A program made the position numbers and the translations under genes. Source: Phyllostachys edulis (taxonomy: Eukaryota > Streptophyta > Magnoliopsida > Poales > Poaceae). From it: a stretch of 64,000 bases of DNA. The DNA lies in the NCBI GenBank assembly GCA_036346405.1, contig CM070554.1, positions 41,096,204 to 41,160,203 of the forward strand, read 5' to 3'. This document shows, piece by piece, positions 1 through 11,098 of this stretch (positions are counted from its first letter, which is position 1; the number at the start of each line of letters is the position of its first letter). Below the pieces are notes generated by a model that saw nothing but the letters and a program-made list of their open reading frames with translations, was not told where the DNA came from and made no database searches.

Positions 1-298
1 ACTTAATAAAAATAATTACAACTTAAATGGTAACAGTTTTTGCACATAATTTATTTTGGCTTTAAAATAATTAGGGATAGTTTTTTTAAAAAAAATCTCA
101 GAAAATTTTAGAAATTAATTAATTTTTATTTTCAACTTTAACTAAAATAAAACTTCAAAAACTTTAATAAATTTTACTTTTGACTTTTAAAACTTGAGAA
201 ATTCAAATAAAGCAATCAAACTCTTTCAAATTTGAAAATCCAATAAAATAATAACTTTATTCACTTTTATTTTAGTAATGTAACTTTGGGCTGTTACA
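1..298 (-). repeat. LARD1 3' LTR (partial, runs off the window)
   Basis: AT-rich sequence ending in TGTTACA at 298, which on the minus strand is the LTR start TGTAACAGCCC. It is nearly identical to 5567-5864 apart from a few single-base indels, so the insertion looks fairly recent. The rest lies left of the window. Confidence 0.8.
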
Positions 299-325
299 AA
301 CTACCCCTTAAAAGAATCTCGCCCC
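299..325 (-). other. LARD1 polypurine tract
   Basis: Read on the minus strand, a purine-rich run ending AAGGGGTAGTT directly precedes the LTR start TGTAACAG. That is the position and composition of a plus-strand priming site. The same arrangement occurs beside LARD2 (41050) and LTR3 (54565). Confidence 0.6.
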
Positions 326-1534
326 GAGATTGGAGTGGCTAGAAAGAAAAGCGGGGATACAAGGTTGCTAATTGGAGTTGTCGTTATCCGCCTTCTACTC
401 TTCATCTGGACGGTGAGATGTGATGTTGTTCAGATGTCTCCTTCAAAATTCTACTATTTCTGTTTGCTTGCATAGTATTGCCCTTTTAACCCGAGTTCTT
501 TGTCACGCTTCTTTGGACATTTATTGGCATAATGTCCCATATCGACAATTGAAGCATTGTATTCTCGCCCTTGATGTTTTGTTCTCTGAGACCGCCACCC
601 TTGATGTTGAGGGATATCTGCGTCGGTGGATGTGGTGTTGATCCCGAGTCATGAGTGCGGTCATCGTTGGTGCTTGGTTGGGTTGGGGTTGAATCACACG
701 AGCCTTGGAGTTTCTTGCAACATTCTTCTCTTGATCTACCATCTTCCTTTTGTGAAGATTGTCCGTCTTAGGTTTGACTTGGCGGAATTACATTTATCGA
801 TTCTTGAGCTTCTTACATCTTGACTTGGTTCACTTGGCTTCTTATGACTGGCGGAGATATTCTTGCTACTTGATGTGTCGTCTGATATTCTTCTGATCTG
901 TACTCCAGTGTTGAGGTTGTTTGCGGTGTCAAGAGTGCTTGTAAGGGCATTGTTGGACAAAGTGTCCTTCTTTGCCTGAGTGATAACAAACCCGATCTTT
1001 GGATTGCCCTTTTTACGGGACACTTGTCAAGCGGTGTCCGATGAGACCTTGATCAACACAAGTAATTTCTTGTTCGGTTTTCCTTTACGGGGACATGTGT
1101 AAGCAACGTGTCCTTGTCCACCACAGATGAAACAGAAAATATACTTCCAAATGTGGCATCTTACAGGATGAGGTGGGTTTGCTCCTTCATGGCGAGAACC
1201 TTCTGGTGACTTATCTTTGGATAACTCTTCACAGAACTGCTCTTGAAGTGCTGCAGCTGTACTAGATGAGGAGACATTGTTGACATCCATTCGCTGCATT
1301 ATCTGTTGCATCGGTGAGTGCAGGTAATGAGAAGCTGGTTCAAACTCGGAGGGTTTCTGTTGTCAAACTTTGGTTGGCCGTTATTGGCATTTCGGGGACA
1401 TTGTTGTTTTGGTTGGTTCCATTTCGGCGACAGTGTTCACCATCGAGGTTATTCAAAGATTTAGGAAAAGGGACAAAGGATAGGAAGAGACAAATATGAA
1501 GAACTAAGGGGATAGAGCGAAACAACACTCCCAA
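320..1534 (-). pseudogene. Degenerate Gag (nucleocapsid) with several CCHC zinc knuckles
   Basis: Minus-strand Gag remnant. The best-preserved part (1027-1311) carries a CCHC knuckle reading CFICGGQGHVAYTC. Further knuckle-like blocks are GKEGHFVQQC near 950-985 and CFNC followed after a frameshift by GHYANKC near 525-585. Knuckles of this type bind nucleic acid when retroelement RNA is packaged. I recognise no capsid domain upstream, and the frame is broken several times, so this is a non-functional copy. The matching Gag pieces of LARD2 (41050-41388, 44886-45347, 51518-51757) show the same knuckle order in better condition. A cellular CNBP-like knuckle protein is the alternative, but the flanking LTR, PBS and PPT make a retroelement Gag much more likely. 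Confidence 0.65.
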
Positions 1535-1949
1535 GCGAAAAGAACCAACTCAAAAGCATCATACAACGTTCTATCGATTGTAAATCGTAAATTGGTGAAA
1601 CGACTCAATACAGAATGAGTCTTGACAACTTAGACTATATGGCTTGCCGACATCGCATCTTACGCTTCGGGATCTTCGATGATTCTTGTATGACGATACT
1701 CCTTTGATGACTTCATGCCTTGCAATCTTGAGCGTAAGGGTTAATAATCGTGTTGACCATTATAGAGATTTTCAAGGAAAGAGGATCCATTTAACAATAC
1801 AAAAAAAATGGTGAAAAGAGAATTAGGTAAGAAATAAGATAGATGACCAAGATGAGGAGAGAACAAATTATTTTTCTTGTTATATAAAATAAGTTTTGAA
1901 GTTTTTAACTAACGGCCATTCTAACTAGGTCACGACCTACAGTCGATAT

Positions 1950-1962
1950 GGCTCTGATACCA
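1950..1962 (-). other. LARD1 primer binding site (initiator Met-tRNA type)
   Basis: The minus strand reads TGGTATCAGAGCC three bases after the LTR end (CTTACA). This is the standard Met-tRNA primer site of plant LTR retrotransposons and fixes both the orientation and the inner edge of the 5' LTR. Confidence 0.85.
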
Positions 1963-1965
1963 TCT

Positions 1966-4900
1966 TGTAAGACCCGGATTAACACTCCGAATCCTCTGTG
2001 CATTTCAACTAGTCCCATGATCGTTAGCTAGTTCACCTGAAGAAACAAATATGGTAACAAAATCATATCACAACTTTATTAATAAATAAACAACGAGTTG
2101 ATTACAAAGGAGGTTTACATGCCAATAATAAAATAAACACAATGAAGCAAAGGGTAGTAGTAGACCCAACGATTCGCCACAGCAATCATTGGGAAGCGAC
2201 CTAGTCGTCGAGATCCACACCGTAGCAAAGTCCTTCTCCTCTGAAATTTGTTTGCATTAAGCAAGAATGAGCACAACTACTGCTGCATAAGTTACACCGA
2301 TCAAATAATGAATGACATGCATATATGGATATCTCAAAGGAAAGCTTAATATGGTTGAATTTGCATAAAACATCATTTTCTCAGTAAATACTTGTACTAA
2401 GTTCCAAAGCGGTTATTCTATAACTAAAATTCATTTTATAAATCAATTTTATAGTCGAGATAACATTCACACATGAATGGTGAAGGATACCCTCCTATCA
2501 CAAGGCTTCTGCCCAATTCCCATTTGCATAATCCATTTGATGAAGTCTTTTGAAACCAAAACCAAAATCTAACTTTGAGCGATTCACCGGCATGTCATTA
2601 AGTGGACACGGCTATTGAATAGATTTACACTCTGCAGAGGTTGTACAACTTTACCCACAAGACACGACTTCTCTAGTTTGTCGGCATATATCTATGCCAC
2701 CGCTCACTACCTTAGGTAAGAGTCTAGAGCACGTGCCAAGGCCTTTACAATGCGCCATCCCACCACAGTCCACCGATTAAGGTTTAGCATCCCTCCTTGG
2801 ATAGAAATCTGCATGAGTTTGTAGGGGCCCCTCTTACGCCGATGGGACTAACGAGGTCATATCGACCGACCATCCGAGATGGACCCACACAATCCATGGA
2901 TCGTAGTGATGGCACTTTGCAAATTATTGACCGGTCCCGACCCATACTTGGGACATGTGGTAGTCTGATTGTGGCATAGCCCATTATAGGCATAGCATCA
3001 TACACTCGAAGACCGGTCCTTAATCGACTTGGGCAACTTTCCAACAAACCCATGGGCTTCAACCCTAACAGAGATTGAGCCGTGCATTGACATGCACCAA
3101 CCAAGCAACCATTTCGCCCAAGTACAAACCATTATTTTATTTTATTTTGTTTTCAAATCTTTTCCAAGAGTCCATGGTAAAACAATACCATAACAATTTT
3201 AAACAAGATTTGAATCGTTGGCTAAATTCCCCAAATGAAACATTTTGGTCTAAGCATGTCTTGGCATAACATTTTCAAATGATCCTAGTTCATACTAATG
3301 TATCAACCAGGTTTTGTCTATGGTGACAATGTATTTGATTCAATCATCAACTTTGGCCATACAAGGGAATTTAGGTGTATCTATGAATTTAAAGCGAGAA
3401 TTTAAATTCTTGAATATAAATAAGCATGCAATAATAATTTAAAACAGAATATGAATAATTTTAAATAATGGGTGTAATATGATCAAGAATGTAACTTGCC
3501 TTGCTTAATGGATTATTCTCGGGCGATGTTGAAATCCGATTAGTCCAAAGTAAATTAAATCTATCTGGCGTAAGCGATCCGAATTCAAATAATATTCAAA
3601 TAAAATCCAAATAAAATCCAAAAATTATAACATAAATACTGCTAGGAAGGTATCGACTTTTTATGAATTTAGGAAGTTGAATCGGCGGAATCGGAGTTCG
3701 TATGAGGGAGAACGAAATTCGGAAGGTTGAATGTTACATGAAATAATAAAATTCCGAAAATTGTACTATTCGCCGGAAATTATGGTTTGGATGACTGGAA
3801 ACAAAGAAAGAGTTTTAGGTCAAGGCGAGGAAGTACGACGTTGAGCGTTGAGGCAAACTCATCGGTGTAGACGGCACGGCCAGATGACCTTCGATGGCGG
3901 CAGGTTGACTCGGAGAAAACTATCGGTGGTGACAGGCGGACGGCGGCGTTGCGGGCAAGCGGAGAGGAGTTAGCGGATGAGGTTTATGGCGATTTGAATA
4001 GGATAACGGGAATGCAACGCCTCGGTTGGGGTGGAAAGTGCACGGTTGGTAAGCGGTGGCAACGGCGCATAAAATGGACTAAATAATTAACGGAAATTAA
4101 ATAAAATCGAAAAATTATGAAATAAATACTGGGAATAGTAGGTGAATTTAGATGAATTTAGGTGAAGGAATTGATGGATTTGGAGTTTGCATGTGAGAGA
4201 ACGATTTTTGGAAAGAATAAAATTGTTATGTACAAAATAGAGTACAAACTAGAAAATTTCACTTTGTTCATGGTTTTCTTCAGTGAAACGAACATTGCTC
4301 ACATGTTGGCATCTTGCAGTCGGAATGGTGGTGCTCGGACAGCGACAACGCGAGGAGGAAGCATCACGGAGAGTTCGACGATCTTGAAGCGAGTGGAGAC
4401 GATGCGACCGGCGCTAGCTCGGCGGCGGCGTAATTCGCAATAGAAGAAGCTTGGCCTAAGGTTTGGATGGCGACATTGCCGCGAATCCACGGCGTTAAAC
4501 GGCGGCGATGGGTGGAATGGATAGAGGATGACGGGATGCCGGTGCTCACCTCGGTTGTGGAGGAACATGCACGGATGGGCGGGGCGGGACGACGACGTCG
4601 TGGCGTGGGCTCACGGTGGCGGCGGTGCTCGGCGATGCTCCGCGAAGGTGAGGGGAGCTGGCCTTGAACGTCATGAGGAAGCTAAGCGGTGTGGTCGATG
4701 GTATGCAGGGGCTTCAGTAGAGAGGACGCAATTGACCGATGAGCGGCGTTCGCCTCGAACTTCAACCTCCAAATTCGCCAAACCATTGGGAGAGGAGGAG
4801 ATTTTGAGGTGGGTTGAGTGAGAGGAGGGCACCTCGTGCTCCCTTATATAGGGGCGGAGGAAGCGAATCGTTGGGAATCTGAAGAGCTACGGACGACGAT

Positions 4901-5864
4901 TTGGTTGCTAAATGAAACGATTAAATTAACTTCGTGTGATGGGGAAGCGTGCAATGGAAGGTCTTTGCGGCGTGCGTGGCGTTAATACGGACGTTTAAAC
5001 CGGCGGAATCAATTTTGATGGCTTGAGTGAAGAGAAAAGGGAGAGAGGTGGTGGCGACCATTAATGGAGCTTCGAACTCGGTTGTAGCAATTGGAGCAAA
5101 GAGGAGAGAAGAGGAGGCGGCGTGGTGGCGAGGAGGATCTTGGCGCGGTGAGTGGCGGCCGGAGATGGCGGGTCGGCCATGGGGTATGTGGTGCTGCCAT
5201 GGGCTCTGTCTACTTTGAGAAGAAAACCAACAGAGAAGATAACTCACGTGAGGAAGAAGAAGATAGGAGAGAGAAAGACAAAGAATAAAGGAATAAAGAA
5301 AGGAACATTATTGATTGTATGCAAAGATGGAAAGTGGCAGCACATGCATTGGGAACTTTGATGTTAAGTGTGCTTGGGTTGGAGCAATGTGAGGAGGGTG
5401 ACCCAATGGGAAGTGGCTGGCCACGTGAAATTTTTTTTAATTTTATTTTTTTTATTTTCGAAATTAATTCAGATTTAAGTAATAAATAAATACAATTTTA
5501 GAAGATAGCAAATGGAGTTCAAAAATTCTAGAAAAATTCTCAAAATTTCTATAATTATGTTGAACTTAATAAAATAATTACAACTTAAATGGTAACAGTT
5601 TTTGCACATAATTTATTTTGGCTTTAAAATAATTAGGGATAGTTTTTTTTAAAAAAATCTCAGAAAATTTTAGAAATTAATTAATTTTTATTTTTCAACT
5701 TTAACTAAAATAAAACTTCAAAAACTTTAATAAATTTTACTTTTGACTTTTAAAACTTGAGAAATTCAAATAAAGCAATCAAACTCTTTCAAATTTCGAA
5801 AATCCAATAAAATAATAACTTTATTCACTTTTATTTTGGTAATGCAGAACTTTGGGCTGTTACA
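1966..5864 (-). repeat. LARD1 5' LTR (3.9 kb)
   Basis: On the minus strand it begins TGTAACAGCCC at 5864 and ends CTTACA at 1966, beside the primer site. It has three compositional zones: an AT-rich U3 end (5864-5260), a GC-rich gene-like island (about 5250-3840) and a mixed long tail. About 2.5 kb of it (3325-5864) aligns with 38456-41049, the LARD2 LTR. It holds short ORFs on both strands but none with a recognisable domain, so I do not call genes here. Confidence 0.75.
4842..4850 (-). promoter_or_regulatory. Putative LARD1 LTR promoter TATA box
   Basis: The minus strand reads TATATAAGG followed by a pyrimidine-rich leader, at the position expected for the start of R about 1 kb into the LTR. 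A comparable box lies in the LARD2 LTR at 39999-40008. Confidence 0.5.
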
Positions 5865-5869
5865 AGTTC

Positions 5870-6224
5870 CAATTGGTCGTCGCCCTTTCACTACGACTCC
5901 GATGAAAGGCGTCTTGGTCATCTTTCAGACTGTGCAAGACTCGCATGTTTCAAATGATTCTAAATCAAATGAGTTTAGAGTTCCATCATTATGGAGCTTT
6001 TTCATGCGTTTCTCACTTATGTGACCCAAACGACAATGCCAAATAAAAGTGGAATTTATTTCATTAGTCAAGCCTTTTAGCATTAATATTATTGGTGATG
6101 CATCATCAAGATTTAAAATAAACAACCCATTCAAAATAGGTGCATAGCCATAAAACACTTTATTCAAAAATATAGAACAACCATTGTTCTCTATAATGAA
6201 CTTATAACCCTCGCCATCAAACAT
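5870..6224 (-). pseudogene. Copia-2 pol fragment: pre-integrase zinc domain
   Basis: The minus-strand reading frame (6224-5925) contains the GAG-pre-integrase HHCC motif, with WHCRLGH followed about 30 residues later by CESC. It matches the corresponding part of the Copia-1 integrase frame at 31989-33095. Sequence then continues to 5870 in broken frame until it meets LARD1. The catalytic core is absent from the window, so no function is possible from this copy. Confidence 0.8.
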
Positions 6225-6589
6225 GAGGCGTAGATAATGTTTCTAGTAATGCATTTGGAACGTAATAACAATTATTCAATTCCATAATAAATCACGAAGG
6301 CAATAGTAGTGGCATAGTCCCGACGGCTAATGCAAACAACCTTTGCTTTATTCCCGACGCGAAGATCCACCTCGCCCTTGCAATCATCCTACTTCTTGTT
6401 AGACTCAGATCGAATTGCAAATATGAGCAACCGATCCGTTATCAAATACCCATGAGTTAACGTAAGAGTCAACAAGAAAAATATCTATAACATTAATACA
6501 GTAGTGGAAGTTTTAGTCCCATCATTCCTTTTACGATCACCGGTATTTCTTGCGGTTCCTCTTCCGATTGGCCTAGTTCTTTGCGGTAA

Positions 6590-7358
6590 AAGCATTCATT
6601 CTCTTGAGTCGGGCGGACTTGGTCTTGGGCTTAGGTTTGTCGGTTTGGATCTCATCCAAACTTTAGCCTTGCCCATTTTCTTGACCCAAGTCTTAGCCTT
6701 CTTCTTGAAGCTTGTACTCTTTTGCACCATCATCACATGATTGTTGCATTTCTTAATCTTGCCTCTCATTGTCTTAAGCATCATATGCGATTCGGTGAGA
6801 TTCTTGTCTAAGCTGTTCATATGGAAGTTCAAAATGGCGCCCATAGCTTCGAGAAGCGAAGCAAGAATCAAATCTGAGCCAATTCTTGGCTAAGTGGAAA
6901 ACCAAGTTTTTCCAAGCTCGTGTGTAACCAACCATTTTGATTACATGAGGGCTCACCGGACCACCCTCGGCTAGCTTACATCCAAACAAGTTCTTTGAGA
7001 TCTCAAATCTCTCGGTTCTTGCTTGTGTCTCAAACATGCCTTTGGCGCTACGATCATATCGTGAGGCCTCTATGTTCTCAAACCGCTTCAAGGTGCGAGT
7101 TCATAGCAGCAAGCATGAGACAGCTAACATCAAGGGACTCATCACATGCCTTTTATAGGCGGTTTAATAGCAAGAGCAGACATTTTACGTAGGCACTTAC
7201 GGAATTGGTTCTTCTAGAACATGTTCCTTTTATCTTGCACGAGAACAATTCTCGAGGTTGCGGGACCAATCGCATAAAATTTGTTCCATTAAGTTTTTCC
7301 TTTTCAAGTATCGAGCGTAAAGCAAAAGCTGGATGTAGGTATAGCAGATTGGTGCCAT
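6590..7358 (-). pseudogene. Copia-2 gag, frameshifted
   Basis: Gag begins at an ATG at 7358 (minus) within GATCATGGCACCA, the same context as the intact Copia-1 gag start at 30898. Recognisable Angela-type Gag blocks include EKEKLNGTNF near the start, GMFETQARTERF in the middle and KFHMNSLDKNLTESHMML near the end. They fall in three different frames (7494-7153, 7091-6774, 6871-6596), so at least two frameshifts have destroyed it. It would form the particle shell in an active element. Confidence 0.85.
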
Positions 7359-8740
7359 GATCTACAACAAAAATATATGCAAATCTAAGACATATGTTCA
7401 TTAAAGTAACTTTTATTAAACAATTTAATAAAGATACTCCCACTAAACACCATATCCCTCTTATGACATTTAATGATTCAAGATCCATAATCATTAATCA
7501 ACTAGTGAGCTTTGGCTTCACTGCTAGAAGACTAGTGAAAACGGTAAGCAACCTTTGCTAATCATATCCACTATATGACTCTTGTTGTTGGGCAGCATCT
7601 GTATGCTTGGGCACCCAACCTTTATGCCCCAAGGTCCACAACTGTTATGATAACCTTGTTAAGTTAAACCAATGCCAGCGTGTAAGTGTCTGACACAAAC
7701 CCATCTAGTCAAGGAGAGTTAATGGCACTCTGCTTTGGCAAGACCTACCATTAAAATACATGACTTTGGATGGTGCGGCATATTTGGGAGGGCATCAATT
7801 TAACTTAATATTAAGTGAGGGAATTTTACTTCTATCATGTTAAAAGCAATCAAAGCAAAATAACATGCATAGAAATAAATGAACAGGAATGTAAAGGCAT
7901 TCACAGACAATCAAATTGCATTGTGATATAGCATGACCCTTCTTCATGGTAATCTCCATCGCCATGCATCCTGTTCACCATGTCTTCAAGTGGTGGACTC
8001 CTTCAAGCACTCCTACTAAGCCATTATTTCTAATAGCACTAGTAATGAAACACAAGGAGTAAAGAAGCATCACAAGTTAAACACGCAGTCGTTATACAAT
8101 TATAGACAGCCTTGGTCTGCAATTAACATGACACGCAGTCATGAATATTACAAGCATACATGCATCTCATACATGAAACAGTATGGGTCATACTATTCAC
8201 ATCAATCCCTGCAAAAACAAGTTATGCCGAGAATCCAATTCTAACGGACGACATGAGCACACACTACCTATAGCGCGGTACGAATACCCAGCACGGCGGT
8301 CCCGCTAGCCGGTTAGCGGGCGGGGTTCGAAGGGGCAGCGCGCTCGGAAACTTTTTCCGAAACATGAATCTTATTCACATATCCGAGCCTTGGAAATCAT
8401 CGGGTTAATCAAATTAGCCGTATTCCGAACCAATACGATCAATGCCTTGATACGACCACACACTGCGGCATACTCCGATGGCGGAATTCCGACCGGTAGG
8501 AGTGATATGCAGACTGGTCGTGAACAAGTGCAATAAAACATCTGGTCCTCATAAGCTCATACCTCCTCGTTAACCCATCTATTACCACCGAGAAACCGAT
8601 CGATCTTATCGACCAGGGTCTAGGTCGTCCCATCTATATGAACCGATCTAGGTTACCAAAACCGACCAGTAATAGATCCAATCTACTACTACCACATATC
8701 AAGTATATGCGATCGATCCAGATCAAAAACTACGCAGGAT
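7359..8740 (-). other. Copia-2 untranslated leader
   Basis: About 1.4 kb between the primer site and gag, with no coding potential I recognise. It aligns with the Copia-1 leader pieces at 12652-12842, 18277-19376 and 30866-30897, and so serves as their uninterrupted template. Confidence 0.75.
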
Positions 8741-8753
8741 GGCTCTGATACCA
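8741..8753 (-). other. Copia-2 primer binding site
   Basis: The minus strand reads TGGTATCAGAGCC one base after the LTR end, the initiator Met-tRNA primer site expected for this lineage. Confidence 0.9.
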
Positions 8754-8754
8754 C

Positions 8755-10307
8755 TGTTGGGTCACGGGGTAGGCTACGATAGCTACAAACAAAAATTTCT
8801 ACCACGCGAACGGGATGCCAAGCAAGTAGATGATCAGATCGTTACCAACAGAGCCAAGAGAGCGGCGGAAGAAGGATTGGAGCGATCTGGTCCAGCGAAG
8901 AGCGCGTCGATGAAGCGGTCGAGTCGATCGTCAATGTCCTCACGAGCCGATCGTCTCCTCCAAAGAACGCGTCTGCGGTTCCTTGTGAAGATCGCGGATC
9001 GTCCTCAAGCGCAACAATCGTAGTAGCGCCTCTACGGTATCCACGCCCGGGAAGGAACAACCGAACGCCGGTGTGCGGCACCAAGTTGCGGTGGAGCTCT
9101 CAAGAAGATGGCGGCTAGGGTTTTGGTGGTGTTTCACGCGCTTTGTCCCAATAGCCTCATGCACCTCCTTATATAGTGCTCGTGGCGGATCCTATCCAAA
9201 CACGTTCTTAATCGTATTCGTACTTGGTTTGTTCCAACCCGTTAAGTGTGTGACCACAGAGGTTCATGTGTAGTTCGGTTGTGATTCGGAAACCGTTTCC
9301 GATCACGAGTAAAAGCGGCTCCTAGCAGAACATATCGATTCCTAAAACACACAAATTATATCGAGACGAACCTTAATGCAATATGATATACGACCAGGTC
9401 CTCATCACTTACGACCGGTCCTATCTCTATACGACCGGTTCAGATTTGATCACGACCAACTCGTAACTCCTTACGACTTGGTTTCGACCACTCTGTGATT
9501 ACGTTCGACCGATCACGACTTGCTTGTATCTCCATACGACCCGATCGGTAGGTAGTCGAACTAATGACCTTCTCATGTATTCTCCCTTTGCCTCACGATA
9601 TCTGGTTGAACTCCGGTGAGATGTTGTGTCATCCATGGACTATTCAATACTTTCTCGATCGAGTATCGATAACCTTATGTGGTGAACACTTGACTACTAG
9701 TGGCATGGCCATGCACTTTCTTTATCCGATCAACGAGGGCCCAGAGACATCTCTCTGTTATGTTAGGAGGGCAAATCCCATATCCCACCGGTCACATTCC
9801 TCTCCATGTTTGAGCATACCCGAAAGCTACCTTTATAACTACCCGATTCTGGTGTAGCATTTGGCAACCCCTAAGAGTGCTCTTACACATGTAGGAAACC
9901 ATCTTGATCTCAGGTCTAAGGATTATACATCATCATTGCTTGAGACCAACTAATGACACATAGATTCATAACAATCTCAATAGTGCCTCAAGGTGGGTCT
10001 TATCCAACATCATGTTCTCTAACATGTGTCCATATTATTGGTTTGATATCTCCATATCTATGACTCGTGAAACATAGTCATCAACCAATACATATGCTAG
10101 TCTATTCATATGTGTCCTCATATGTTTACGACCAGGGATCGTGTAAGAATAATTATCGCAGAAATATAGAGTTTCACAACCAAGTCACATACTTGATAAT
10201 AAATATTAACAATATTATTCTAGGAACAAGATAACACATTATCCAATGTCATGAACATAATGAAATATAATCATCTCTATGATTGCCTCTAGGGCATATT
10301 TCCAACA
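8755..10307 (-). repeat. Copia-2 5' LTR
   Basis: 1,553 bp. On the minus strand it starts TGTTGGAAATATGCCC at 10307 and ends CCCAACA at 8755. The start motif is diagnostic of the BARE-1/RIRE1 group. It carries a cluster of CTGGTCGTA-like repeats (on the plus strand TACGACC, about 9390-9560) that recurs in all four LTRs of this family here. Confidence 0.9.
9168..9176 (-). promoter_or_regulatory. Copia-2 LTR TATA box
   Basis: The minus strand reads CACTATATAAGGAG, identical to the Copia-1 boxes at 12211 and about 35998. It would drive transcription leftward through gag and pol. Confidence 0.6.
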
Positions 10308-11098
10308 AATCCCCCTTCTCCATTCCAGCTAGCAACTATTGTCTTTGGTTTTGCTAACTACTCTTCGAGCTCTAGGTTGTACGAAAGGAAAAGCGGAGGA
10401 TGGTTGGATGAGATGGCAGTGAAAGCTTCGATGAACTGAATGCAATCGCATGAAACTGTAATCAATTTAATTCTTGTAATTGGGGTTGTAAAAGATTTGT
10501 AACATTAAATTTTGAATTAAGCGCTGTATTATAACATTTTAATTCCAATTTGAAAAAGGACTGTTGTAAAACTATGATGAAATGAACTGATGTTTGTAAA
10601 ATTCTCAAGTTCATTGAGTTAATTATATAATCGAATGATTACTGAGATTTTGCTTGAGATTGATTTAATGAAATTTTACTTATGCTAATTTTTGATTACT
10701 GTTGATTAGTTTAGTTTTAATTATACGGGTTCTCACAGGCCACCCTGATTTGGTCGAAGGAATGGCACTGGGACGGTGTTCGAGGCACGCTCTGGACCGA
10801 CAAAAGACAAACCCGTGGTCCAGAAGCTACGGCCAATACCAAAAAATCAGGTTAACACCATGGATAAGGCATGGTAAAGGAAAACGAATGGCACAGGAAT
10901 GAGAAGATACGCTTTGGTCAGGAGGAAGAACAATGGCCGCCCTGATTTGGTCGAAGGAATGGAACGGTGGTTTTGATGGTCTTCCTCGGCTGATTCTAAC
11001 ACGAAATGGAGTCGTGGCAACAATGTCAGCCATGGTGAAGCCAAGTGGCGATTGCATGCACCGAAAAACGCGAGCACGAATCCACCTCATGAGCGATG
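10308..11098. other. Spacer between divergent Copia elements; old LTR-like remnant
   Basis: No gene seen. The first ~430 bases (to about 10737) are AT-rich, end in a CA dinucleotide after GGGTTCTCA and resemble the tail of a gypsy LTR, though the family is not identified. Then a ~30-bp segment beginning GGCCACCCTGATTTGG (10739) is repeated with few changes at 10935. The Copia-2 LTR edge is at 10307 and the Copia-1 edge at 11099, so their LTR promoters point away from each other. Confidence 0.5.

Larger units (their letters stand above)
1..5864 (-). mobile_element. LARD1: pol-less LTR retrotransposon with Gag zinc knuckles (TR-GAG type)
   Basis: A minus-strand LTR element running from a complete 5' LTR (1966-5864) through a short internal domain (299-1965) to a 3' LTR cut by the window edge (1-298). 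The first 298 bases match the bases ending at 5864, which shows the LTR pair. The only coding sequence is a nucleic-acid-binding Gag remnant; no protease, reverse transcriptase or integrase is visible. The right border abuts a truncated Copia element (Copia-2), whose sequence stops mid-integrase at 5865, so LARD1 most likely inserted into it with AGTTC (5865-5869) as one copy of the target duplication. Long LTRs plus a Gag-only interior fit the published TR-GAG/LARD class; this placement is inference. Confidence 0.75.
5865..10307 (-). mobile_element. Copia-2: truncated BARE-1/RIRE1-like Copia retrotransposon
   Basis: A minus-strand Copia copy with its 5' LTR at 8755-10307, primer site at 8741-8753, leader at 7359-8740, gag from 7358 and a pol fragment that ends in the integrase at 5865, where LARD1 begins. 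Gag and LTR features match the Angela lineage known as BARE-1 in barley and RIRE1 in rice. It is useful as a reference because it carries the unoccupied versions of two insertion sites seen in Copia-1: 8549-8553 for the gypsy and 7393-7395 for CACTA-1. The missing pol and 3' LTR probably lie left of the window beyond LARD1. Confidence 0.85.
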
